This document shows positions 16,919 through 23,671 of a DNA stretch of 64,000 nt, in pieces; positions within the stretch are counted from its first letter, which is position 1, and each line of letters begins with the position of its first letter. The position numbers were made by a program, and so were the translations under genes. The notes under the pieces were generated by a model. It saw only the letters and a program-made list of their open reading frames with translations. It made no database searches and was not told the origin of the DNA. Source of the stretch: JAICWP01 sp035252015 (GTDB taxonomy: Bacteria; Acidobacteriota; Terriglobia; Terriglobales; Acidobacteriaceae); NCBI GenBank assembly GCA_035252015.1, contig DATFDP010000119.1, positions 31,921 through 95,920 of the forward strand. Direction: 5' to 3'.

Positions 16919-17953
16919 ATGCTGAGACGCACATTCATGCAGGTCACGGCCGGCGCCGCAACGGCGCTGGCGCTGGAACCGCGGGTGAAGGCCGATGGGC
17001 AAGAAAGCAAAACTCCGGTGGCTTATCCCGATGCGGCGGTGGAGGTGGTTGATCCGCGCTTCGCGAAGTACAAGGTCAACAATGCCGCGGTCGAGCGCCT
17101 CTACACCGGGGCACGATGGGCGGAAGGTCCCGTGTGGTTTGGCGATGGACGCTACCTCGTCTTCAGCGACATCCCTAATAACCGAATGTTACGTTGGCTC
17201 GAGGACACCGGTGAGGTTAGCGTCTTCCGCACCCCGTCAAACTACAGCAACGGCAACACTCGCGACCGGCAAGGAAGGCTGATCACCTGTGAGCATGACG
17301 CCCGCCGAGTAACGCGCACCGAACACGACGGCACAATCACGGTCCTTATCGACCAGTTTGAGGGCAAGAAGCTCAACGCGCCTAACGACGTGGTGGTCCA
17401 TTCTGACGGGGCCATTTGGTTCAGCGATCCTGGGTATGGCATCATGTCGAACTATGAGGGCCACAAGGCGGCCTTCGAACTGCCGGCCAATGTTTACCGT
17501 CTCGACCCACAAACACGCAAAGCAACCGTGGTTGCCAGCGGCATGGATAAACCTAATGGCCTCTGCTTCTCCCCTGACGAGAAGCGGCTCTACATAGTAG
17601 ATACGGGAGTTCCAAAGCACCCCGGCGACCCTCATCCCATTTTCGTCTACGACGTTGGGGATGGGGTACGCCTGACAAATAAGAGGCTGTTCGTGAATAT
17701 GGCTCCGGGAACGTCTGATGGCATCCGTTGCGATGTGGACGGGAACGTTTGGTCGGCCGCGGGGTGGGCAGGCGAGGGCTATAACGGGGTACACGTGTTA
17801 GCGCCCGACGGCACGCTGATCGGAAAAATCCATCTGCCGGAAACCTGCGCCAACCTGTGCTTCGGCGGCTCCAAAAGGAACAGATTGTTTATGGCTGCGA
17901 GCCAATCGCTGTACGCGGTTTATGTCGAAACCCAGGGTGTCCAAACACCCTGA
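16919..17953 (+). CDS. exported SMP-30/gluconolactonase-family protein
   Basis: 344 residues. It begins MLRRTFMQVTAGAATALAL, a Tat-type signal. The six-bladed propeller has the family motifs AEGPVWFGDGRYLVFSDIP (about 63-81), LNAPNDVVVHSDGAIWFSDP with metal-binding Asn/Asp (about 152-171), DKPNGLCFSPDEKRLYIVDT, and SDGIRCDVDGNVWSA. Expected to hydrolyse a sugar or aldonic lactone in the periplasm. GGAGAGG precedes the ATG, 38 bases after the dehydrogenase stop, so it probably closes the same operon. Its stop codon is buried in a perfect 8-bp hairpin (17933-17952). Confidence 0.88.
   Translation: MLRRTFMQVTAGAATALALEPRVKADGQESKTPVAYPDAAVEVVDPRFAKYKVNNAAVERLYTGARWAEGPVWFGDGRYLVFSDIPNNRMLRWLEDTGEVSVFRTPSNYSNGNTRDRQGRLITCEHDARRVTRTEHDGTITVLIDQFEGKKLNAPNDVVVHSDGAIWFSDPGYGIMSNYEGHKAAFELPANVYRLDPQTRKATVVASGMDKPNGLCFSPDEKRLYIVDTGVPKHPGDPHPIFVYDVGDGVRLTNKRLFVNMAPGTSDGIRCDVDGNVWSAAGWAGEGYNGVHVLAPDGTLIGKIHLPETCANLCFGGSKRNRLFMAASQSLYAVYVETQGVQTP
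17933..17952. promoter_or_regulatory. perfect hairpin across the stop codon
   Basis: CAGGGTGT-CCAA-ACACCCTG: eight perfect pairs with a four-base loop, ending inside the TGA of the SMP-30 gene. No T run follows, so it is not a classical terminator. It may protect the 3' end or affect termination. Confidence 0.5.
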
Positions 17954-18086
17954 CCAAAAGCGAACAGGCTGTGACTAATGTTCATTGCCAGCCATACCGC
18001 GGTACAACTCGGGAATGTACACACGTGACCGCTACTGGCACCGAAGAGCCATACCGCAGCCTCCTCCCAATCCCTAACATCGCAGT

Positions 18087-18329
18087 ATGTCTGAGCAAGA
18101 GATCCGAGAAGAGTTGCTGCATTTGCTGGTTAGTCGCTACGAACAGCAGCGCGACCAGTACTTGACGTTGTCGAAGCAAACTGTTGATTGCTCCTCTGCC
18201 CGCTGGGCGATCGCCGAGTTGAGGAACGAAGGTCTGGTGGAAGAGCAAGTCCGAGGGGTGATTCGGCTGACTGCGCTGGGCTACATGAAGTACCGGAGCG
18301 CACCGCTTTCCTACGCTGACGCGGTCTAA
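18087..18329 (+). CDS. small winged-helix-like hypothetical protein
   Basis: 80 residues, soluble. The pattern of helices and a closing strand (SARWAIAELRNEGLVEEQV, then GVIRLTALGYMKY) resembles a compact winged helix in which the second helix reads DNA, as in PadR or MarR cores. The first 25 residues form one helix (IREELLHLLVSRYEQQRDQY). No strong ribosome site is visible. Regulation of a neighbour is possible but not shown. Confidence 0.55.
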   Translation: MSEQEIREELLHLLVSRYEQQRDQYLTLSKQTVDCSSARWAIAELRNEGLVEEQVRGVIRLTALGYMKYRSAPLSYADAV

Positions 18330-18431
18330 CCGTTGTAGGCGAGGCGCAAGGCTCCAACACCTTCGGGTTCCTCTTCCCGCGGCGTACATGTTCGTTAGTA
18401 ATCTGCCCTGATTTATTGATTCCATAGCATA

Positions 18432-18770
18432 TTGCTACCCATGAGCTCCCCCTTCCGGCCGGCGCGGGGCATCCCAAAACTGCCATTCGATGGCATGCCT
18501 TCAGCCACCATCCGCTTCGGCGATGGGCAGCGTTCATCCGCCAGGGTCCAGACCATCTCCGCTAGAGGCGGACTGCTGCGCGTGCTAAAACCGCTCAACC
18601 CGGGAGCCGTGGTGGAACTGATGTTTTCGACTCACGTCGGACCCATACTGGCTATGGCTGAACTCCTCAGCCCACGTGCAGCCTCCCCGATCGGTTTGCA
18701 GCCATTTCGCTTCATCACTATTGAGCGTTCCGAGCTGCGAACCCTTCGCGCGGCCATGGCACCGTCGTAG
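18432..18770 (+). CDS. PilZ-like small protein lacking the arginine motif
   Basis: 112 residues. The strand order around ATIRFGDGQRSSARVQTIS, ARGGLLRVLKPLNPGAVVEL and a late GLQPFRFITIERSEL resembles a PilZ barrel. The usual RxxxR is not evident and the D/NxSxxG motif survives only as ISARGGLL, so c-di-GMP binding is doubtful. It may have kept only a structural or protein-binding role. The true start may be the ATG four codons in (MSSPFRP). Confidence 0.5.
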   Translation: MLPMSSPFRPARGIPKLPFDGMPSATIRFGDGQRSSARVQTISARGGLLRVLKPLNPGAVVELMFSTHVGPILAMAELLSPRAASPIGLQPFRFITIERSELRTLRAAMAPS

Positions 18771-18914
18771 TACAGGCGAAATGCCATTTTGTTACGCATC
18801 GGTTAATAAATCATGAATTTGCGGTGACTACCCACTGTTACCAAAGATGGTCTCCTTTGCCTTTTGCCTGCCACGATTCATCATGCTGTAACACAAGCTG
18901 TGTATATAGAAAGC

Positions 18915-19724
18915 ATGAGTGCTCCGTGTTTCGACACGGTGATCCTCTCCGATCTGCACCTGGGGTCGGAAGTAAGCCGTGCGCAAGCCGCGCTGGCCAT
19001 GCTGCAGGAAAACTGCTTCCGGCGGCTCGTCCTGCTGGGCGACATTTTTTGCGATCTGAACTTCCGCCGCTTAAAGAAGGAGCACTGGCAATTTCTCTCG
19101 TATATCCGCAAGCTTTCCAATCCCAAACGCCACGTTGAAGTGGTATGGGTGGAAGGCAATCACGACCAGGGCCTCTCGCAGGTTATGTCGCACCTGGTAG
19201 GGGTGGAGGTTTACCAGGAATACGAGTGGAGCTTTCGGGGCATTCGGCACCTGGCCATTCACGGCCACCAGTTTGATCGGTTCACGATCAATAACCTGGG
19301 GCTTAGCCGAATTCTTACCACATTTTTTCTGGCGCTGCAAAAGCTCGATTCCCGCCGCCAGGATACGGTACGCTTACTGGAACGCCTGGACACCAAATGG
19401 CTGCGCCTGACCAGCAAAGTGGCGAACGGAGCCTTGGCCCACGCCCGGGAACGCCAGGCGCAGCGCGTTTTCTGCGGCCATACCCACGAGCCTATGCGGC
19501 GGGAAGAGGATGGCATTGAGTACTTCAACACCGGCTGCTGGACCCAGCCCAAAGCAACCTACGTCACCATTGATGAGGAAGGAGTGCAACTCCGTGAATA
19601 CTGCGAGCGAATTGACGATTGTTATCCCGGCGAAGAACGAAGCGGCCTTGTTGCCGCGGCTGCTGACTTCGCTAACCGCGCAGGACTACCCGAAGATGCG
19701 GAATACGAAAGTGTACCTGGCTGA
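18915..19724 (+). CDS. calcineurin-like metallophosphoesterase (LpxH-like)
   Basis: 269 residues from the ATG at 18915, which begins just before the first metal motif; an upstream start at 18864 is possible. The full set of metallophosphoesterase motifs is present: SDLHLG (12-17), LLGDIFCDLNF, VEGNHDQG, HGHQFD and FCGHTHEP. The layout matches UDP-2,3-diacylglucosamine hydrolase relatives that act on lipids. The C-terminal ~44 codons overlap the following glycosyltransferase gene in another frame, an unusually long overlap. Role in envelope lipid metabolism is inferred from family and neighbour. Confidence 0.85.
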   Translation: MSAPCFDTVILSDLHLGSEVSRAQAALAMLQENCFRRLVLLGDIFCDLNFRRLKKEHWQFLSYIRKLSNPKRHVEVVWVEGNHDQGLSQVMSHLVGVEVYQEYEWSFRGIRHLAIHGHQFDRFTINNLGLSRILTTFFLALQKLDSRRQDTVRLLERLDTKWLRLTSKVANGALAHARERQAQRVFCGHTHEPMRREEDGIEYFNTGCWTQPKATYVTIDEEGVQLREYCERIDDCYPGEERSGLVAAAADFANRAGLPEDAEYESVPG

Positions 19725-20319
19725 CGCCGGCTCCACGGACGGCACGCCGGAAATAGCCCGCAGCTTTGCCGGCCGGCTCGACATCGAAGTTATTCCCGGC
19801 GGCCTGCCCGCCACCGGCAGAAACAATGGCGCACGGCTAGCGATGACGCCTTATGTGCTGTTCATTGATGCCGATATTGAACTCGCGGACCGCAGCCTGG
19901 TGCGGCGAGCGGTGGAGAAGATGCGACGTGAGCAACTGCATTGCTTGACCACCAACATCTCCTGTCCTCTCGGCAGCTCGGTAGACCGATTTCTCTACGC
20001 GGCCAACAACGTCATGCAGCGCCTGTCGCGCCTTACCAAGCCCTTCAGCACGGGTATGTTCATGCTGCTTGACCGGGCCCGTTTTGCTGAATTAGGGGGC
20101 TTTCACGAGGGCGCCCTCTTTGCCGAAGATTACATGCTGAGCAAGCAGGTGGCGCGCAACAAATTCGCCATCGTGCGCGGCAATGTTGTTACCACCAATC
20201 GGCGCTTCCGCAAAATGGGACACTTCCGCATTGTGCGTCTGTTTCTGCGCACCGCCCTGAACACCTGGAACGACAGCTTCTTCTTACGCGACCACAAGTA
20301 CTGGCACTCGGAAGCCTAG
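19594..20319 (+). CDS. family 2 glycosyltransferase
   Basis: 241 residues from GTG 19594, which has GAGGAAGGAG just upstream; the longer frame from 19510 lacks a ribosome site. GT-A fold: TIVIPAKNEAALLPRLL (about 8-24), YLADAGSTDGT, and the DxD-type motif FIDADIEL. A late FAEDYMLSKQVAR matches the ED acceptor-side motif. No clear membrane helix. It transfers sugar to a lipid or glycan acceptor. The reading frame starts inside the metallophosphoesterase gene (131-base overlap), and its stop overlaps by four bases with the convergent GH1 gene. Confidence 0.85.
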   Translation: MNTASELTIVIPAKNEAALLPRLLTSLTAQDYPKMRNTKVYLADAGSTDGTPEIARSFAGRLDIEVIPGGLPATGRNNGARLAMTPYVLFIDADIELADRSLVRRAVEKMRREQLHCLTTNISCPLGSSVDRFLYAANNVMQRLSRLTKPFSTGMFMLLDRARFAELGGFHEGALFAEDYMLSKQVARNKFAIVRGNVVTTNRRFRKMGHFRIVRLFLRTALNTWNDSFFLRDHKYWHSEA

Positions 20320-21695
20320 TATTTGGCCGGCTCGCTGGCGGGCGACGCCAGGGTGCCGTACCTTTCCAGCAGGTCAGGCGTCAGGGCGCTCTGCCGCACG
20401 ATAGACTTATACAGCTCAGCGCTGCCCCGGGCGGTGCGCTGTTGGGTTTGGGGATCGAGTGCATATAGGCCGAAGCGCAGTTTCCAGCCTTCGCTCCACT
20501 CGAAATTGTCGGTCAGCGTCCAGTGAAAATAGCCGCGAATGTCGCGGCCTTCGTTGATCAGGCCGTGCAGCTCTTTCACCGCGTTCACGATCAGCCACGG
20601 GCGAATGCAGTCGCGCGCATCAGGCACACCGTTTTCCAAAATATAAACGGGCTTCTTCAGCCGAGACGCGCGCTCCACCGCGCTGCGCAGCGCCTGGGGG
20701 TACGCCTCCCCGTAAGGATTGTCTACGCCGTGGTCGCCCTGGGGCGCATCGGGCGGCACGAACAAACGCCCAAAAAGCTGGGAGCCGTAGCCCGCATCGA
20801 AGGCCACATGAAAGCGGCTATATACGTTTAATCCTACGAAGTCGCAGGTGCCGCGCGCCTGGGCCAGGTTGCCGTCGGCCAGAGAAAGGGGAAATGCCAG
20901 GCGCCCTTCTTCCACCACACGCAGAAAGCTGTTGTTGAACAACTCGCCCGCCAGGCTGGCGACTACGCGATCCAGTTTGCCGCCCGGGCGAGCCGGTTCA
21001 AACACGACGTAATTATGTGCCCACCCGACTCGCGCGCGCGGTTGCGCCCGGTGAATGGCGCGATAAGCACGAGCATGGGCCCGTCCCATGCTGCTCATTA
21101 CGCGAATAGCGTTCAACAATTCGCCTTTTCGCCCGGGAGGGAATTCGCCTAGCACGTAGCCGAGCGCGGCATACACATTGGGTTCGTTGAAGGTGACCCA
21201 ATCCTGACAGAGATCGCCCAGTGCTTCCACCATTCGGCGGGCGAACCGCTCAAACAATTCCTCTGCTTGCGGGCACAGGAATCCGCCTTTCTGTTCCAGC
21301 CAGAGTGGATGCGAAAAATGATGCAGGCAAACAAATGGCTGGATTCCACGCTGGCGCAGAGCCGAAAGCATGGCACGGTAGCGCTCCGCGGCCTGCCCGT
21401 TCCACTCCCCTTTCCGCGGCTCCAGGCGGCTCCACTCCACAGAGAGCCGCAGGGCATTCAGTCCCAGGCCGCGTGCCAGGTCGAAGTCGGGCTCCTCATC
21501 TTGCCACCAGTTACAGGCCAGGCCGCGGCGGTCGCCGGACTTGATCCGCCCAGCTGCCTCCCAGGCATGCCACTGGCTGTCACTATGGCCTCCTTCCACC
21601 TGGTAGGCAGCAGTTGAAACTCCCCAAAGAAAACCAGGCGGAAAGGTTAAGGTGGCAGGCCGTTCCTGGGCGATGGACGGCGGAAGGAACGTCAT
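20316..21695 (-). CDS. GH1 family beta-glycosidase
   Basis: 459 residues, the usual length for family GH1. The acid/base Glu is in TFNEPN (168-173) and the nucleophile in ILENG (E354). The substrate-binding start FLWGVSTAAYQVEGG (22-36) and the late W-rich GYFHWTLTDNFEW are present. No signal peptide, so cytoplasmic hydrolysis of beta-glucosides or galactosides is likely. GGAGACA precedes the ATG. It converges on the glycosyltransferase with a four-base overlap of stop regions. Confidence 0.93.
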   Translation of the reverse strand: MTFLPPSIAQERPATLTFPPGFLWGVSTAAYQVEGGHSDSQWHAWEAAGRIKSGDRRGLACNWWQDEEPDFDLARGLGLNALRLSVEWSRLEPRKGEWNGQAAERYRAMLSALRQRGIQPFVCLHHFSHPLWLEQKGGFLCPQAEELFERFARRMVEALGDLCQDWVTFNEPNVYAALGYVLGEFPPGRKGELLNAIRVMSSMGRAHARAYRAIHRAQPRARVGWAHNYVVFEPARPGGKLDRVVASLAGELFNNSFLRVVEEGRLAFPLSLADGNLAQARGTCDFVGLNVYSRFHVAFDAGYGSQLFGRLFVPPDAPQGDHGVDNPYGEAYPQALRSAVERASRLKKPVYILENGVPDARDCIRPWLIVNAVKELHGLINEGRDIRGYFHWTLTDNFEWSEGWKLRFGLYALDPQTQQRTARGSAELYKSIVRQSALTPDLLERYGTLASPASEPAKY

Positions 21696-22125
21696 TGTCT
21701 CCGCATTCTAGCTGAACGCTGAGCTCCGGTGTCGTGGCGCATCAGTCCACTCGATATCTAATGGCCCGATGTTACAGCAGCATTACGTGCCGGTTAATGT
21801 TTCGTGACATCGGTGAGAGTACCGCTTGCAGCATCCCCCTGAAAACCCTCACATGTTGAGCCAACCCCGGTTGCGTTTTGAAGGGCGCGTCCGAGGACAC
21901 CTTACGCTGCAATTCTTGCCAGCACCGGGCAATAACTTCCTTATCGCCACCCTTTTTTTCTACTCGGCCAAAAAGGTAAGTTCCTCAATTCCCTTTAGTT
22001 ACTTGCCGGCCTGCCAAATGGAGTAGAGGATGCACCTGCATCAGCAGAAATGAAACAGAGGCTGCTGATTACTTCCGTAACCTTTCGGCTTTTGTGCCGC
22101 ATATTAGGAGCCTGAATCACTGCCT
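21696..22125. other. 430-bp divergent intergenic region
   Basis: Holds the upstream regions of the GH1 gene (leftward) and the outer-membrane-like protein (rightward). A 66-codon frame at 21826-22026 has no ribosome site or protein-like pattern and is not called. I see no strong palindrome or promoter consensus. Confidence 0.45.
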
Positions 22126-23031
22126 ATGTCTCATCCATTTAGGTTTTCCGGAAAATTGCTGCTCGTCATGCTGGCCCTGGTGGCCATGGCCACGGCGCAA
22201 TCGGTGCCGGCAGCGCCTTCGCAGGGTGAAACCGGTTTCACCTCCTACGTAGAGTTTGATGGCACTTCGAATGCCGAAGGCCAGGTCTACCGCCTCAACT
22301 CCAGCGTGGGGTACAGCTTTACCCAGCACTTCGGCGTGGATGTAGGCATTCCGGTTTATTTTGTGCGTCCGTCCAGTTCCGTAAGCGGAACCACCGGCAG
22401 TGCATCCGGTGATGGTTTGGGCAATCCGTACCTGGACCTGCGCTTGAAGTTCCTGAACCCGGCTCTGAACTTTGGTTCAGTGCTTACGGGATACGCGCCC
22501 GCAGGCGACAGCAAACTGGGCCTGAGTACGGGGCGCGCTACCTTCGACTGGACTAACCACTTCGACCACTCGTTCAATAATCTCACGCCCTTCTTCGAGG
22601 CCGGCCTGTCCAATACGGTAGCCGATACGCAGCTGTTTCTAAGGCCGTTCACTAGCCTGGGTATGAACTCTCATTTCCAGGGCGGCGCCAGCTATCAGTT
22701 GGGAAGATATTTCAATCTGGGCGTATCGGGTTACGACATTCAACCCTTTGGCCAGCAGACCATTTTCAGCAAGGTGGCGAACGGCAGTAGCCAGGCACGG
22801 GGTTCGGCGGGCGCTTCATCCCATGGCCCGTTTCAGAACAATCAGCAGGTTACCGGCGCCTCTGACCTGGCCTATGACAACGGTTTCTCTGCTTGGATTG
22901 GCGCGAGTCCGTCGCCATTTCTCGACATGCAGTTGGGGTATACGCGAAGCATTCAGTACGACTTGAATTCGGTCTCATTCGGGATAGGCGTCAACGTAGG
23001 ACGCCTGTATCACAGAAGCGCGAGCAAGTAA
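22126..23031 (+). CDS. probable outer-membrane beta-barrel protein
   Basis: 301 residues. A Sec signal (LLLVMLALVAMATAQS) ends near residue 27. The mature part alternates short amphipathic strands rich in Gly, Ser, Tyr and Phe (VYRLNSSVGYSFTQHFGVDV, PYLDLRLKF, NLTPFFEAGLS, FLDMQLGYTRS) and ends with a strand plus charged tail, as in small outer-membrane barrels. Function unknown. A Cys-containing exported protein gene follows after 34 bases, so the two may be co-transcribed and share the terminator at 23616. Confidence 0.7.
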   Translation: MSHPFRFSGKLLLVMLALVAMATAQSVPAAPSQGETGFTSYVEFDGTSNAEGQVYRLNSSVGYSFTQHFGVDVGIPVYFVRPSSSVSGTTGSASGDGLGNPYLDLRLKFLNPALNFGSVLTGYAPAGDSKLGLSTGRATFDWTNHFDHSFNNLTPFFEAGLSNTVADTQLFLRPFTSLGMNSHFQGGASYQLGRYFNLGVSGYDIQPFGQQTIFSKVANGSSQARGSAGASSHGPFQNNQQVTGASDLAYDNGFSAWIGASPSPFLDMQLGYTRSIQYDLNSVSFGIGVNVGRLYHRSASK

Positions 23032-23065
23032 GAGCAGTTGTGTACGCAAGGAGGACAACAAGCCT

Positions 23066-23590
23066 ATGAAGCAGTTACAGGTCACAGTTCTGGCGTTGAC
23101 TGTTATGTTGTGCGGCGCTCCCGCATTTGCCCAGCACGGCCATGGCATGGGCCCTGGCAGCATAAATCCGGCGATGAGCCAAGGCGGTTCGCATCGCATG
23201 ACCCCCAATCTGTCGCCTTCAACCCATGGCGTCACCATGACCCAGCAATTGACGAAGAACACGGCCCTGGCAGGCAAGATCCAGAAGCTGACAGGCATGT
23301 CGGCGCAAGATGCTTGTTCAGGATTCAGAAACCTGGGTCAGTGCGTAGCCGCGGCTCACGTCAGCCAGAACCTGGGCATCACTTTTGCCTGCATGAAGGC
23401 GGATATGACGGGTGTGGCCGCTGCGACTAGCGCGAATTGCCCGGCGATCAAGGGTCCTGCCACCGCCACCAAGGGCATGAGTCTGGGCAAAGCCATCCAG
23501 ACGCTGCAGCCCACCGCGAACAGCAAGCTCGAGGTCAAGAAAGCGAACAGGCAGGCCGACCAGGACATCAAGGAGAGCAGCAACTCTTAA
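23066..23590 (+). CDS. exported hypothetical protein
   Basis: 174 residues. Signal peptide 1-22 ending APAFA. The mature N-terminus is His/Gly/Met-rich (QHGHGMGPGS), which could bind metal. A central domain with three Cys (DACSGF, LGQCVAA, FACMKAD) forms short helices, and the C-terminus is Lys-rich and charged. GGAGG precedes the ATG. The combination of a helical Cys domain with a signal peptide recurs in acidobacteria, but no function is known to me. A strong intrinsic terminator follows. Confidence 0.7.
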   Translation: MKQLQVTVLALTVMLCGAPAFAQHGHGMGPGSINPAMSQGGSHRMTPNLSPSTHGVTMTQQLTKNTALAGKIQKLTGMSAQDACSGFRNLGQCVAAAHVSQNLGITFACMKADMTGVAAATSANCPAIKGPATATKGMSLGKAIQTLQPTANSKLEVKKANRQADQDIKESSNS

Positions 23591-23615
23591 GCTTTTTGCA
23601 GCCGTCGACAACTCC

Positions 23616-23643
23616 AGCCCCGCATCGTGCGGGGCTTTTTTTT
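23616..23643 (+). terminator. intrinsic terminator
   Basis: Stem AGCCCCGC / GCGGGGCT with a five-base loop followed by eight T. It ends the two-gene unit 22126-23590 and lies 29 bases before the end of the convergent ADOP permease gene. Confidence 0.9.
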
Positions 23644-23671
23644 GGGGGCGGTGCCTCGAATGGCGCACTCC

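Noticed and set aside
21826..22026. 66-codon frame between the GH1 and outer-membrane genes
   Set aside because: No ribosome site, non-ATG start and no protein-like pattern.
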